In this document: piece after piece, positions 19,401 through 30,646 of the stretch | Layout of the letters: every line of letters begins with the position of its first letter | Position numbering within the stretch: the first letter of the stretch is position 1 | Source of the DNA: Dickeya oryzae | GTDB taxonomy: Bacteria; Pseudomonadota; Gammaproteobacteria; Enterobacterales; Enterobacteriaceae | NCBI RefSeq assembly: GCF_009372235.1 | Contig: NZ_SULL01000022.1 | Span: 1-34,678 of the forward strand | Length of the DNA: 34,678 nucleotides | Direction: 5' to 3' | The notes under the pieces: generated by a model | The model's database searches: none | What the model was told of the DNA's origin: nothing | Seen by the model: only the letters and a program-made list of their open reading frames with translations | Made by a program: the position numbers and the translations under genes

Positions 19401-20830
19401 ACCACTGGCTTCAGCGCTGGCGCGCTATCTCCTTGAAGACCCGTTGCAGCTTGCTGTTTGCGTTAGTTGCCGCGCTGGTGGTCAGCCTGGCGGGCAGCTA
19501 TTTGTATAGTGCGCTGTGGCAGGAAATGTACCGGCGTAGTGATTTGCAGGTCACCGGGCGCGTTGACTATTACCGCCACCTGTTGGGGAAGAATTTTACG
19601 CTGCCGGTGTTGACCAGTAATACCGGCCTGTTTGAGAACATGCTGGGGAGTGAGCAGGATGTATTACTGTTTTCACTACCGGGGCAAAAGCCGCTTATCA
19701 GCGTTAATCCGGCGCATATTTCACTGCCGCCATTAACGCCGGTGGCGGAGAGCTCGCCGTTGCGGGTTTCCAGCGTACAGGGTGGTGTTACCGCTGATGG
19801 CGTGCCGATGCGAGCGATAGCCGCCCAGGTTCGGCTCAATGACGGGCAATTGCTGCAGATTGCCGCCGCCCATGTGATGCTCAATGAGCAACGCATGCTG
19901 GAACATTACCTCTGGCGGGTGGTGGGGGCGGTGGTAGCCGCGTTCATATTGATAGCGGCGTTGGGATATCTGGTTTTGCGCCGTGGTCTCTCGCCGTTAT
20001 GGCGCATGGCGGCGCAGGCGTCGGCGATTGCGCCGAACACCTTATCCACCCGTGTCAGCGATGCCGATGCCCCGCAGGAAGTGCGGCAATTGATTCGTGC
20101 TTTTAACGCCATGTTGGATCGTCTCAACGAGGGTTATCAGCGATTAACCCAATTTTCTGCCGACCTGGCGCATGAGATTCGCACGCCGATTGGTGCGCTG
20201 ATGGGGCATTGTCAGGTCGCGCTGTATCAGCCACGCAGTGTGGAAGAGTATGAAACGCTACTGTCGGACAATATTGCCGAGCTGGAGCGTCTGTCGCGGA
20301 TGGTAGAAAACATCCTGTTTCTGGCCCGCGCCAGCCATGAGCAACCGGTACTTAACCGGGTGTCGGTTGACGTGGAGGCCGAGCTGCGCCGGGTGGCGGA
20401 TTACTTTGATATGCTGGCGGATGAGCGTGGTATCGAACTGCGTTATGAAGGCCAGGCGGCACTGGCGGTCGATGCGCTCTTGTTCCAACGTGCGCTGAGT
20501 AATCTGGTTGCCAACGCGGTACGGTATGCGCATGCGGATAGCCCGATAACGTTGAGTGCGAGCGCATCGCCTGAAGGGGTTGTGATTGCGGTGACCAACC
20601 TCGGCCCTTTATTGCCGTCGGAGCAGCTGGAGCGACTGTTTGACCGATTTTATCGTGTGGATGCGACCCGCAGCGCGAGTAGTGACTCCAGTGGTTTGGG
20701 GTTGTCTATCGTTCGGGCCATCATGACCTTGCATGGCGGCGAGGTGATCGCCCGATGCTATCCTGTTAATCAAACCACCGGGCGGATCTGTTTTAGCCTG
20801 ATCTTCCCGGCGGTTGATCGCATCGCCTAG
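19397..20830 (+). CDS. Membrane sensor histidine kinase (CusS/HprS-like)
   Basis: The 477-aa kinase has a first membrane helix at about 18-40, a periplasmic sensor region 41-172, a second helix at about 173-195, a HAMP segment to about 248, and the H-box histidine H259 in [16 protein letters not shown]. The catalytic domain shows the N-box NLVANAVRY (369-377), an F-box LFDRFYR (414-420) and G-box GLGLS (433-437). The layout fits the heavy-metal sensor kinase subfamily. The sensor region shows no clear metal-binding His/Met cluster, so copper sensing is not assured. It is cotranscribed with the regulator and convergent with thiH. Confidence 0.93.
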   Translation: MNHWLQRWRAISLKTRCSLLFALVAALVVSLAGSYLYSALWQEMYRRSDLQVTGRVDYYRHLLGKNFTLPVLTSNTGLFENMLGSEQDVLLFSLPGQKPLISVNPAHISLPPLTPVAESSPLRVSSVQGGVTADGVPMRAIAAQVRLNDGQLLQIAAAHVMLNEQRMLEHYLWRVVGAVVAAFILIAALGYLVLRRGLSPLWRMAAQASAIAPNTLSTRVSDADAPQEVRQLIRAFNAMLDRLNEGYQRLTQFSADLAHEIRTPIGALMGHCQVALYQPRSVEEYETLLSDNIAELERLSRMVENILFLARASHEQPVLNRVSVDVEAELRRVADYFDMLADERGIELRYEGQAALAVDALLFQRALSNLVANAVRYAHADSPITLSASASPEGVVIAVTNLGPLLPSEQLERLFDRFYRVDATRSASSDSSGLGLSIVRAIMTLHGGEVIARCYPVNQTTGRICFSLIFPAVDRIA

Positions 20831-20842
20831 ATCGTGAGGAAT

Positions 20843-20866
20843 GGATCGCCGATGTCGCGGCGATCC
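20843..20866. terminator. Hairpin between the convergent sensor kinase and thiH genes
   Basis: GGATCGCC (20843-20850) and GGCGATCC (20859-20866) form an 8-bp stem in the 46-base gap between two convergent stops. There is no T run on either side, so termination strength is doubtful. Confidence 0.4.
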
Positions 20867-20876
20867 TGGCGCGACG

Positions 20877-22022
20877 TCACTCAATCGCCGTTCTTCCCAG
20901 ATAACCATCCCAGTCTTTCCATACCGGCTGCAACCCAGCCTGCGCCAGCGCATCCGCCACGTCTTGCGGGCGGCGATTGTCGTGCGGGGTGAATTGCTCC
21001 AGCTCTGGGTGATCGTCGGCGTAGCCGCCCGGTTGGGTTTTGGAAAACGCACTGACGTTGTTGATGGCAATCGGGATCATATGGTCGCGGAAGAACGGTG
21101 ACTCACGGGTAGAGAGCGACAGTTCCACATCGGGTGCCAGCAGCCGGAAAGCGCAGATAACCTGCATCAGCTGTGCCTCATCCATCAACGAGGCGGGTTC
21201 AATGCCGCCAGCACAAGGGCGCAGGCGTGGGAACGACACCGAGTAGCGGCTTTGCCAGTAGGTTTGCTGTAAATACAGCAGGTGCTCGGCCACCATATAG
21301 CAGTCGGTGCGCCAGCTGTCCGACAGTCCAATGAGCGCCCCCAGCCCGATCTTGTCGATGCCGGCTCGTCCCAGCCTGTCTGGTGTTGCCAGCCGCCAGG
21401 CGAAGTCTTGCTTGTGGCCGCGCAGGTGGTGGTGGGCATAGGTTCTGGCGTGATAGGTTTCCTGATACACCATTACCCCATCCAACCCGAGGGTTTTCAG
21501 CTCGGCGTAATCTTCCTGCGATAGCGGCTGCACTTCCATCATCAGTGAACTGAATTGCGGGCGAATTAACGGCAGCATCTGGCGAAAATAATCCATTCCC
21601 ACTTTGCGCTGGTGTTCACCGGTCACCAGCAGCAGGTGGTCGAACCCCAGCGCCTTGATGGCCTCGCACTCACGCTGGATTTCCTGCTCATTGAGTGTCT
21701 TGCGTTTGAGGTGGTTACTCATGGAGAAACCACAATAGGTGCAGTCGTTGGCGCACAGGTTGGAAAGGTACAGCGGCACATAGAAACTGACGGTGTTGCC
21801 AAAACGCTGGCGCGTCAGTTGTTGCGCCCGCTGGGCCAGTGGTTCCAGCCAGCGACTGGCAGCAGGCGACAGCAATGCCATCATATCGTCGCGCGTGAGT
21901 CGATCAGCGCACAGCGCCCGCTCTACGTCGGCGTCGGTTTTGCTGTTGATGCGCAGGGTCAGGTCATGCCATTCCAGCTGTTGCCAGCGGTGTTCAAACG
22001 ACGGTTGAGCGTGAGTGTCCAT
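20877..22022 (-). CDS. thiH: 2-iminoacetate synthase ThiH (tyrosine lyase)
   Basis: ThiH is a radical SAM enzyme that cleaves tyrosine to dehydroglycine and p-cresol, supplying the glycine-derived part of the thiazole in anaerobe-capable bacteria. The 381-aa product carries the CX3CX2C cluster motif as C90, C94 and C97 (LCANDCTYCGFSMSN). Conserved stretches include QPLSQEDYAELKTLGLDGV and VSFPRLRPC. Its ATG overlaps the thiG stop by one base (TAATG). It is the last gene of the thiC-E-F-S-G-H operon under the TPP riboswitch. Confidence 0.97.
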   Translation of the reverse strand: MDTHAQPSFEHRWQQLEWHDLTLRINSKTDADVERALCADRLTRDDMMALLSPAASRWLEPLAQRAQQLTRQRFGNTVSFYVPLYLSNLCANDCTYCGFSMSNHLKRKTLNEQEIQRECEAIKALGFDHLLLVTGEHQRKVGMDYFRQMLPLIRPQFSSLMMEVQPLSQEDYAELKTLGLDGVMVYQETYHARTYAHHHLRGHKQDFAWRLATPDRLGRAGIDKIGLGALIGLSDSWRTDCYMVAEHLLYLQQTYWQSRYSVSFPRLRPCAGGIEPASLMDEAQLMQVICAFRLLAPDVELSLSTRESPFFRDHMIPIAINNVSAFSKTQPGGYADDHPELEQFTPHDNRRPQDVADALAQAGLQPVWKDWDGYLGRTAIE

Positions 22023-22801
22023 TACTCGGTGGCCTCCGTCTGGCGTAGAAAACCGGTCAGCGGGCTGGTGGCGCTGGCGAGGTGCTGACGGCTGCCCAGA
22101 CCAGCCTGACGGGCGAGCGCCCCGGCGTCCACCGCCAGTCGGAACGCGTGCGCCATCTGCACCGGGTCACGTGCCACGGCGATGGCGGTATTAACCAGTA
22201 CCGCATCGGCACCGAGTTCGATGGCTTCTGCCGCATGACTGGGAGCACCGATGCCAGCATCCACCACCACCGGTACCCGCGCCTGTTCGACGATAATGTG
22301 CAGAAAGTCGCGTGTTTGCAGCCCTTGATTGGAACCGATAGGTGCGCCGAGCGGCATCACCGCGGCACAACCGACGTCTTCCAGACGCTTGCATAACACC
22401 GGGTCGGCACCGCAGTAGGGCAGTACCACAAAGCCGTCTTTCACCAGTTGTTCCGCGGCTTTCAGCGTTTCCACCGGGTCCGGCAACAGGTATTTCATGT
22501 CCGGGTGGATTTCCAGCTTCACCCAGTGTGTGCCCAGCGCTTCACGCGCCAGTCGGGCGGCGAATACCGCTTCTTCAGCGGTTTTGGCTCCCGAGGTATT
22601 GGGCAGCAGGTGTACGCCCAGTTCACGCAGCGGGGCCAGAATGGCATCGCTGCCGCCTTTCAAATCCACCCGTTTCATTGCCAGCGTGACCAGTTGCGAG
22701 CCGCTGGCGCGCAGCGCATCCTGCATCAGTTGTGCACCGGCAAACTTTCCGGTGCCGGTTAATAACCGGGAAGTAAACGTTGTATCTGCAATCTTCAGCA
22801 T
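22022..22801 (-). CDS. thiG: Thiazole synthase ThiG
   Basis: ThiG makes the thiazole phosphate ring from DXP, dehydroglycine and the thiocarboxylate on ThiS. The 259-aa product starts [21 protein letters not shown]95 in HWVKLEIHP is the Schiff-base lysine, and the phosphate-binding ends [14 protein letters not shown] and [12 protein letters not shown] of the TIM barrel are visible. A much longer reading frame exists upstream, but it runs through thiS; the start at 22801 has AGGAGG 7 bases upstream, inside the end of thiS. ThiG works as a complex with ThiH in enteric bacteria. Confidence 0.97.
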   Translation of the reverse strand: MLKIADTTFTSRLLTGTGKFAGAQLMQDALRASGSQLVTLAMKRVDLKGGSDAILAPLRELGVHLLPNTSGAKTAEEAVFAARLAREALGTHWVKLEIHPDMKYLLPDPVETLKAAEQLVKDGFVVLPYCGADPVLCKRLEDVGCAAVMPLGAPIGSNQGLQTRDFLHIIVEQARVPVVVDAGIGAPSHAAEAIELGADAVLVNTAIAVARDPVQMAHAFRLAVDAGALARQAGLGSRQHLASATSPLTGFLRQTEATE

Positions 22802-22802
22802 C

Positions 22803-23003
22803 TCAACCTCCTGCGATTGCCTGAAACAATAAAATGTCATCACCATCCCGTACGGCAGAATGTGCCCAGGCATCACGCGGGATGATGGTGTGATTGATGG
22901 CCAGCGCCGTGCCAGGCTGTAACCGGTCCAACTGCTCAAGCAGTTGCGTGACGGTCAACTCACTGTGCAGTTCGATAACTTCATCGTTGAGCCGGATCTT
23001 CAT
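22803..23003 (-). CDS. thiS: Sulfur carrier protein ThiS
   Basis: ThiS is a 66-aa ubiquitin-like protein that carries sulfur as a C-terminal thiocarboxylate. The product starts [20 protein letters not shown] and ends in FQAIAGG, the essential Gly-Gly tail that is adenylated by ThiF. It overlaps thiF by 4 bases (ATGA) and its stop lies one base before thiG. Upstream in-frame codons lie within thiF and are rejected. Confidence 0.96.
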   Translation of the reverse strand: MKIRLNDEVIELHSELTVTQLLEQLDRLQPGTALAINHTIIPRDAWAHSAVRDGDDILLFQAIAGG

Positions 23004-23749
23004 GCCTGCCCCCCACATACCGGACATGTCGCTGATCGTGCCAGTTGCAGCGTGGTCCATTGCTGCTGGCGTGCATCGAACAGACGTAATTTGCCGTCCA
23101 GTGGTGAGGGTAATCCGCATAGCAATTTGAGCGCTTCCAGTGCCTGCAAAGTGCCCATCACACCGACCACCGGGCCAAGTACACCGGCGGTGCGGCAGTT
23201 GCGTTGGGGTTCCGTCGTATCCGGGTAGAGACAGGCGTAGCAGCCGTGCGGATAAGGGGGTGTCAGTACCAGCAACTGGCCGCTGAATCCTACCGCGCTG
23301 GCGCTGATCAGCGGTTTTTGTGCCGCGACGCAGGCGGCATTAACCGCATGACGGGTAGTCATGTTGTCGCAGCAGTCCAGCACCAGATCGACCTGCTCCA
23401 CTGCTGTTGCCAGCGACTCACCTTCAAGTCGGGTGATCAGCGCGACGGTTTGCACCAGTGGGTTGATGGCTTCCAGCGCGTGGCGGGCCAGCACGGCTTT
23501 AGGGTGTGACAGGTCTGCGTTACGGTAGAGAATCTGCCGTTGCAGATTAGAGAGGTGTAGGGTGTCGTGGTCCGCCAGCAGCAGGGTGCCAACCCCCGCG
23601 GCCGCCAGATAGAGTGCTGCCGGTGAGCCCAGTCCACCCAGCCCAACCAGCAACACGCGGGAGGCTGCCAGTTTCTGTTGCCCTTCCTGGCCGATATCCT
23701 CCAGCAACAGCTGGCGGCTGTAGCGCATAAATGCCTGATCATCGAGCAT
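23000..23749 (-). CDS. thiF: ThiS adenylyltransferase ThiF
   Basis: ThiF adenylates the C-terminus of ThiS with ATP and passes sulfur to it. The 249-aa E1-like protein shows the nucleotide loop GLGGLGSP (37-43 region), DLVLDCCDN, the cysteine near 185 (PQRNCRTAGV) equivalent to the persulfide-linked residue of E. coli, and two zinc CxxC pairs, C170/C173 and C242/C245. It is similar to MoeB, but position between thiE and thiS fixes it as ThiF. The stop of thiF overlaps the thiS start, and thiE ends one base upstream. Confidence 0.96.
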   Translation of the reverse strand: MLDDQAFMRYSRQLLLEDIGQEGQQKLAASRVLLVGLGGLGSPAALYLAAAGVGTLLLADHDTLHLSNLQRQILYRNADLSHPKAVLARHALEAINPLVQTVALITRLEGESLATAVEQVDLVLDCCDNMTTRHAVNAACVAAQKPLISASAVGFSGQLLVLTPPYPHGCYACLYPDTTEPQRNCRTAGVLGPVVGVMGTLQALEALKLLCGLPSPLDGKLRLFDARQQQWTTLQLARSATCPVCGGQA

Positions 23750-23750
23750 G

Positions 23751-24385
23751 TTACGCCTCCCGTCCTTCGATCAATTGCAGCAACGTCGCGGTCGCGGCGC
23801 GCCAGTCAGCGGCCTGAGTGATGGCGCTGACCACAGCGATGCTACCGACTCCGGTTTCCAGCACGGCGGGTACCCGGTCAATGCTGATACCGCCGATGGC
23901 CACGGTAGGAAAGCGCCCGTTCAACGCGCGAATATGACGGGCCAACTCCACCAGACCTTGCGGTGCCGATGGCATGGCTTTGGTTTGGGTCGGGAAAATA
24001 TGGCCCAGTGCGATGTAGGATGGCGACAGGGCGACGGCGCGTGCCAGCTCAGCATCGTCATGGGTAGAGACACCCAGTCGTAACCCGGCGGCATGGATTG
24101 CCGCCAGATCGGCCGTATCAAGATCCTCCTGACCCAGGTGTACGCCGTATGCCTGATGCCTGACGGCCAGTTGCCAGTAATCGTTGATGAACAGCCGGGC
24201 CTGATACTGACGGCCAAGCGCAATCGCCCGGATGATGTCCGGCTCGGCCTGCTCCGCTGGCTGGTCTTTGATGCGTAGCTGGATGGTACGAACCCCCGCG
24301 TCCAGCAGGCGTTCAATCCATACCACGCTATCGACCACCGGATAAAGCCCCAGTCGGGCATCAGTGGTGGGAAACGCGCGGGTCA

Positions 24386-24386
<1 letters not shown>
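23751..24386 (-). CDS. thiE: Thiamine-phosphate synthase ThiE
   Basis: ThiE joins HMP-pyrophosphate and thiazole phosphate to thiamine phosphate. The 211-aa TIM-barrel protein shows IQLRIKD for the pyrophosphate region, [19 protein letters not shown], and the phosphate-binding GGIS near [13 protein letters not shown]. Length fits the enteric enzyme. Its ATG overlaps the thiC stop by one base, so translation of the two is coupled; thiF begins one base after its stop. Confidence 0.97.
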
Positions 24387-26488
<2,102 letters not shown>

Positions 26489-26494
26489 TCATTA

Positions 26495-26596
26495 CTCTTG
26501 TTCCCTTCGCAGGTATTAACCTGATCAGGTTCCGCGGATCCCGAATTAACGGTCTCAGCCCACGCGCCATCAGGCGTGTTGGGCACTCCGACAAGA
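26495..26596 (-). promoter_or_regulatory. TPP riboswitch (THI element) of the thiC operon
   Basis: Read on the minus strand, the leader shows the hallmark blocks in order: TCGGAGTGCC, a variable stem with GGCGCGTGGG, GGCTGAGA, then CGGAACCTGATCAGGTTAAT and ACCTGCGAAGGGAACAAGAG. These are the conserved TPP aptamer strands. No strong T-run terminator lies between it and thiC, so control is likely at translation or through Rho, as known for E. coli thiC. Confidence 0.96.
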
Positions 26597-26600
26597 TAGG

Positions 26601-26614
26601 GCCCCTTGCGGGGC
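26601..26614 (-). other. Short GC hairpin at the 5' end of the thiC leader
   Basis: GCCCC/GGGGC with a TTGC loop stands immediately upstream of the TPP aptamer on the minus strand. It may stabilise the 5' end of the leader RNA. Function is not established. Confidence 0.45.
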
Positions 26615-26630
26615 GTAACACTCGTGGTCA

Positions 26631-26658
26631 ATTAAAACGATTAACCACTGCAAAACTA
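26631..26658 (-). promoter_or_regulatory. Candidate thiC promoter
   Basis: On the minus strand TAGTTT (26653-26658) and TTTAAT (26631-26636) are spaced 16 bases, placing the RNA start about 25-30 bases before the riboswitch. The -35 is weak, so this is a best guess. Confidence 0.35.
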
Positions 26659-26737
26659 CAGCTACTTTATGCGCTGTGCTGCGGTGGCGTCAATGAACGA
26701 ATGTCCGCCGTGTCTGGTATTCCTCTGGGGATGTGCA

Positions 26738-26766
26738 TTGCCAAGGCTTCACCCGCGCCGGATAAT
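26738..26766 (+). promoter_or_regulatory. Probable nudC promoter
   Basis: TTGCCA (26738-26743) and GATAAT (26761-26766) are separated by 17 bases. The RNA would begin near 26773, giving a leader of about 88 bases with a small hairpin GGTCTG/CAGACC (26814-26830) before nudC. Between this and the thiC promoter region there is no room for a gene such as rsd. Confidence 0.55.
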
Positions 26767-26860
26767 GCCTGACGGAATGTCGTCATGTTGACAAGGTCGA
26801 TGAAAACACCAACGGTCTGCCTGACAGACCAGCCTGATAATAAGCGGGGCGATAAAAGAG

Positions 26861-27634
26861 ATGGAAGTGACGCTGAAAGGTGAAGAAAGCGGGTGGTGGG
26901 TGGTATATCACCGCCACCAGATCTGGCTGCCTCAGGGCGAGTTACCGAAAGGAACAGCGGCGCAGTGGCAGCTGCAACAGCGTTCTGCCCGTCAGGTTGG
27001 CGAATGGCTGGGGGAACCGGTATGGCTGGTGCTACAGGAGAAGGCGAGCGACATGGGGTCGGTACGTGAACTGCTGAGTCAGGATGCCGGGCTGTTCCAG
27101 TTGGCGGGCCGTGCGGTGCAACTGGCGGAATTCTACCGTTCGCACCGATTTTGCGGTTACTGCGGCCATGAAATGTCAGCCAGTACTACTGAGTTGGCCT
27201 GCCTGTGTCACCACTGCAAAGAGCGTTACTATCCGCAAATCGCCCCTTGTGTGATTGTGGCTATCCGCCATCACGACAAAATTTTGCTGGCGCAGCATTT
27301 ACGCCACAAAGGCAATATGTACACCACGTTGGCTGGCTTCGTTGAAGTAGGGGAAACGCTGGAACAGGCGGTGGCGCGGGAAGTGATGGAAGAGAGCAAT
27401 GTCCGCGTCAAAAACCTGCGTTATGTCAGTTCACAGCCGTGGCCGTTCCCGCATTCGTTGATGATGGCGTTTATGGCCGATTATGACGGCGGAGAACTGA
27501 AGCATGACCCGTCTGAACTGCGGGATGCTAACTGGTTTCGTTATGACCGCTTGCCGGAACTGCCGCCACCGGGTACGGTAGCCCGGCGTTTGATTGAAGA
27601 CACGGTCGTACTGTGCCGTGAGGCTGATCAGTGA
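26861..27634 (+). CDS. nudC: NAD-capped RNA hydrolase / NADH pyrophosphatase NudC
   Basis: NudC is a Nudix hydrolase that removes NAD caps from RNA and cleaves NADH. At 257 aa it equals E. coli. The zinc ribbon cysteines are C98, C101, C116 and C119 (RFCGYCG ... CLCHHCKE). The Nudix box is [20 protein letters not shown] with the metal-binding E174, E177 and E178. The ribosome site is weak (AAAGAG). hemE follows 55 bases after the stop in the same direction. In E. coli rsd lies directly upstream; here it does not. Confidence 0.97.
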   Translation: MEVTLKGEESGWWVVYHRHQIWLPQGELPKGTAAQWQLQQRSARQVGEWLGEPVWLVLQEKASDMGSVRELLSQDAGLFQLAGRAVQLAEFYRSHRFCGYCGHEMSASTTELACLCHHCKERYYPQIAPCVIVAIRHHDKILLAQHLRHKGNMYTTLAGFVEVGETLEQAVAREVMEESNVRVKNLRYVSSQPWPFPHSLMMAFMADYDGGELKHDPSELRDANWFRYDRLPELPPPGTVARRLIEDTVVLCREADQ

Positions 27635-27689
27635 TCGGCCATTGCCAGCGACAATCATGCCTGCACGCAGGCGTTACAAGGAAAAGACC

Positions 27690-28763
27690 ATGACTGATCT
27701 GAAAAATGATCGCTATTTGCGTGCGCTGTTGCGCCAGCCTGTGGATGTGACTCCGGTATGGATGATGCGTCAGGCTGGGCGTTACCTGCCTGAGTACCGT
27801 GCGACTCGCTCGCAAGCCGGTGATTTTATGTCGCTGTGCAAAAATGCCGAGCTGGCCTGTGAAGTGACGTTACAGCCACTGCGGCGTTATAACCTTGATG
27901 CCGCTATCCTGTTTTCCGATATTCTCACTGTGCCGGATGCGATGGGGTTAGGTCTCTATTTTGAAGCGGGGGAAGGGCCGCGCTTTACCTCACCGGTGAC
28001 CTGCCATGCCGACGTGAAAAAACTGCCGATACCGGACCCGGAACTTGAACTGGGTTACGTGATGAACGCGGTACGGACTATTCGCCGCAATCTGGCTGGC
28101 GCGGTACCGCTAATCGGTTTTTCCGGCAGTCCATGGACGCTGGCGACGTATATGGTTGAAGGCGGTAGCAGCAAAGCCTTTACCGTCATCAAAAAAATGA
28201 TGTTCGCCGAGCCGCATACGCTGCATTTACTGCTGGATAAGCTGGCGGATAGCGTCACGCTTTACCTGAATGCCCAGATTCGAGCCGGGGCGCAGGCGGT
28301 GATGATTTTTGATACCTGGGGTGGCGCACTCAGTGGCCCGGCTTACCGTGAATTTTCGCTACACTACATGCATAAAATTGTCGATGGCTTGCAGCGTGAA
28401 CATGATGGTCGTCGTGTACCGGTGACGTTGTTTACCAAAGGCGGCGGTCAGTGGCTGGAAGCGATGGCGGATACCGGTTGTGACGCGCTGGGGCTCGACT
28501 GGACGACGGATATTGCCGATGCACGGCGTCGTGTGGGAGACCGGGTTGCGCTACAGGGCAACATGGACCCGTCGATGTTGTATGCACCACCTGCCCGTAT
28601 TGAGCAGGAGGTCGCCACCATTCTGGCGGGCTTCGGTTCTGGCAATGGTCATGTGTTTAACCTGGGGCATGGTATCCATCAGGATGTGCCGCCGGAGCAT
28701 GCCGGTGTCTTCGTTGAAGCGGTACACCGTTTATCCGCACCGTATCATCAGGACATGGCCTGA
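27690..28763 (+). CDS. hemE: Uroporphyrinogen decarboxylase
   Basis: HemE decarboxylates the four acetates of uroporphyrinogen III to give coproporphyrinogen III in heme synthesis. The 357-aa protein shows the signature [16 protein letters not shown] with R27 and R31, and D77 in [27 protein letters not shown] near the C-terminus is also conserved. The start at 27690 has AAGGA 7 bases upstream; an upstream in-frame ATG at 27594 lies inside nudC and is rejected. nfi begins one base inside its stop (TGATG), so the two are translationally coupled. Confidence 0.98.
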   Translation: MTDLKNDRYLRALLRQPVDVTPVWMMRQAGRYLPEYRATRSQAGDFMSLCKNAELACEVTLQPLRRYNLDAAILFSDILTVPDAMGLGLYFEAGEGPRFTSPVTCHADVKKLPIPDPELELGYVMNAVRTIRRNLAGAVPLIGFSGSPWTLATYMVEGGSSKAFTVIKKMMFAEPHTLHLLLDKLADSVTLYLNAQIRAGAQAVMIFDTWGGALSGPAYREFSLHYMHKIVDGLQREHDGRRVPVTLFTKGGGQWLEAMADTGCDALGLDWTTDIADARRRVGDRVALQGNMDPSMLYAPPARIEQEVATILAGFGSGNGHVFNLGHGIHQDVPPEHAGVFVEAVHRLSAPYHQDMA

Positions 28764-29437
28764 TGGATATACCGGCATTGCGCGCTGAGCAATGTGATAA
28801 AGCGGCGTTGGTGGTTCGTTACGATGATGTGCCTTTTGAACAACCAGCGCTGATTGCCGGTGCGGATGTCGGTTTCGAGCAGGAAGGCGCGGTAACCCGT
28901 GCGGCGATAGCGGTACTGGCGTATCCGTCGCTACAACTGGTGGAATACCAAATTGCGCGCATTCCGACGGTGATGCCTTATATCCCCGGTTTTTTGTCGT
29001 TTCGTGAGTATCCGGCGCTGATGGCGGCATGGGAACAATTACAGCACCGGCCGGATTTGCTGTTTGTTGATGGGCACGGCGTGTCTCATCCTCGTCGTCT
29101 GGGGGTGGCCAGTCATTTCGGTTTGCTGGTCAACGTACCGACGATAGGTGTTGCCAAGCGACGATTGTGTGGGCAGTTTTCGCCGCTGGCAGACGCAGCA
29201 GGCAGTCGGCAGCCATTGCTGGATAAAAATGAGCAGATCGGCTGGGTATGGCGTAGCAAGGTGCGCTGCAACCCGTTGTTTGTTTCCACCGGTCATCGTG
29301 TCGGTATGGACAGCGCGTTGCAGTGGGTCATGCGCTGCATGAACGGGTATCGTCTTCCGGAACCGACCCGTTGGGCGGACGCGGTGGCATCAAACCGTCC
29401 GGCGTTTCAACGCTGGCAACGTGAGGCCGGGCTGTAG
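28763..29437 (+). CDS. nfi: Endonuclease V (deoxyinosine 3' endonuclease)
   Basis: Endonuclease V nicks DNA one base 3' of deoxyinosine and other deaminated bases. The 224-aa product has the active-site D35 in AGADVGF, the wedge [16 protein letters not shown] with the acidic residue E82, D103 in [14 protein letters not shown], and GVAKRRLCG. These give the expected acidic metal-binding set. Its start overlaps the hemE stop by one base. The order hemE-nfi-yjaG is as in E. coli. Confidence 0.97.
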   Translation: MDIPALRAEQCDKAALVVRYDDVPFEQPALIAGADVGFEQEGAVTRAAIAVLAYPSLQLVEYQIARIPTVMPYIPGFLSFREYPALMAAWEQLQHRPDLLFVDGHGVSHPRRLGVASHFGLLVNVPTIGVAKRRLCGQFSPLADAAGSRQPLLDKNEQIGWVWRSKVRCNPLFVSTGHRVGMDSALQWVMRCMNGYRLPEPTRWADAVASNRPAFQRWQREAGL

Positions 29438-29476
29438 GATAATGCCGGGCAGTAAACTTTAGGAATTCAGGTATAT

Positions 29477-29505
29477 GGCAGTGTAGTGATTTTCGTTACA
29501 CTGCC
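29477..29505. other. Hairpin/inverted repeat between nfi and yjaG
   Basis: GGCAGTGTA (29477-29485) and TACACTGCC (29497-29505) are perfect inverted repeats over an 11-base loop, in the 91-base gap before yjaG. No T run follows. It may be a 3'-end hairpin of the hemE-nfi transcript or an operator. Confidence 0.5.
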
Positions 29506-29528
29506 GCCCATTATTATTGAGATAAACA

Positions 29529-30119
29529 ATGTTACGTAACCCGATCCATTTGCGTCTGGAAAAACTGGCAAGCTGGCAGCATGTCACCTTTATGGCTTGC
29601 CTTTGTGAACGTATGTACCCCAACTACCATGAGTTCTGCCAGCAGACCGGGTTTGGGGATGCACAACTCTACCGGCGCATACTGGATTTGGTATGGGAAA
29701 CGCAGGTCGTTAAAGACGCCAAGGTCAATTTCGATAGCCAGTTAGAAAAACTGGAAGACGCCATCCCCGCGCCGGATGATTACGATATTTATGGTGTTTA
29801 TCCGGCCATTGATGCTTGCGTGGCGCTGAGTGAATTACTGCATTCGCGTCTGAGTGGTGAAACGCTGGAACATGCGGTAACCATTAGCGAAACGTCGATT
29901 CGCACCGTGGCGATGCTGGAAATGACGCAAGCCGGTCGGGAAATGACCGATGAAGAGTTAAAGGACTTGCCCGCAGTTGAAGAAGAATGGGATATCCAGT
30001 GGGAGATTTTCCGCCTGCTGGCCGACTGCGAAGAACGCGATATTGAGCTGATAAAAGGACTGCGCGCCGACCTGCGTGAAGCCGGAGTCAGCAACATTGG
30101 GATAAATTTGTATCAATAA
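29529..30119 (+). CDS. yjaG: YjaG family protein (DUF416)
   Basis: The 196-aa protein has the length of E. coli YjaG and the family pattern LRNPIHLRLEKLASWQHVTF at the N-terminus, ERMYPNYHEF, and a highly acidic, helical C-terminal half (EEEWDIQWEIFRLLADCEER). It has no signal peptide and no membrane segment, so it should be cytosolic. Its function is not known. Its place between nfi and hupA is conserved in enterobacteria. Confidence 0.93.
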   Translation: MLRNPIHLRLEKLASWQHVTFMACLCERMYPNYHEFCQQTGFGDAQLYRRILDLVWETQVVKDAKVNFDSQLEKLEDAIPAPDDYDIYGVYPAIDACVALSELLHSRLSGETLEHAVTISETSIRTVAMLEMTQAGREMTDEELKDLPAVEEEWDIQWEIFRLLADCEERDIELIKGLRADLREAGVSNIGINLYQ

Positions 30120-30164
30120 CGCGATAAAACGTGATTTAAGGCCTGAAATGGCCTGTCTTTAGGC

Positions 30165-30194
30165 TTCACATCCGCACCCTGTCTGGTCTACATT
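30165..30194 (+). promoter_or_regulatory. Candidate hupA promoter
   Basis: TTCACA (30165-30170) and TACATT (30189-30194) are 18 bases apart, which would give a leader of about 105 bases before hupA. The 187-base gap upstream of hupA holds no gene. Fis and other inputs are expected from E. coli but no certain sites are claimed here. Confidence 0.4.
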
Positions 30195-30306
30195 TGGGGG
30201 GCGTAATAAAAGTGGCTGTCGGTGCGTGTATGCAGGAGAGTGCTGTTATGGCATTTCCGTCGCACTCGATGCTTAGCAAGCGATAAACACACTGTAAGGA
30301 TAACTT

Positions 30307-30579
30307 ATGAATAAGACTCAACTGATTGATGTAATTGCTGACAAAGCTGACCTTTCCAAGACCCAGGCTAAAGCTGCTCTGGAAGCTACCCTGGCAGCGA
30401 TTACTGAGTCTCTGAAAGAAGGTGATGCAGTACAATTAGTTGGTTTTGGTACTTTTAAAGTCAATCATCGTAATGAGCGCACTGGCCGCAACCCGCAGAC
30501 TGGTAAAGAAATCAAAATCGCTGCCGCTAATGTGCCCGCGTTTGTATCTGGTAAGGCATTGAAAGACGCTGTTAAATAA
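30307..30579 (+). CDS. hupA: DNA-binding protein HU-alpha
   Basis: HU is a dimeric nucleoid protein that bends DNA without sequence preference. The 90-aa product equals E. coli HU-alpha in length. The intercalating beta-ribbon arm shows the signature [20 protein letters not shown], and [19 protein letters not shown] is the C-terminus. AAGGA is 9 bases upstream. HU-alpha is preferred over HU-beta because of the [20 protein letters not shown] start and its position after yjaG. A terminator follows 28 bases later. Confidence 0.98.
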   Translation: MNKTQLIDVIADKADLSKTQAKAALEATLAAITESLKEGDAVQLVGFGTFKVNHRNERTGRNPQTGKEIKIAAANVPAFVSGKALKDAVK

Positions 30580-30607
30580 GCGCATGCTGATACAAGGTTT
30601 AAGCAGA

Positions 30608-30632
30608 GGGGCGATTTCGCCCCTTTTGCTTT
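30608..30632 (+). terminator. hupA terminator
   Basis: GGGGCGA (30608-30614) and TCGCCCC (30617-30623) form a 7-bp stem over a two-base centre, followed by TTTTGCTTTTC. It ends just before the yjaH start. Confidence 0.85.
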
Positions 30633-30646
30633 TCTTCAGACGATAT

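Noticed and set aside
12541-20876. Prophage or integrative element in the rpoC-thiH interval.
   Set aside because: No integrase, transposase, attachment-site duplication or tRNA was seen; the genes are metabolic and regulatory.
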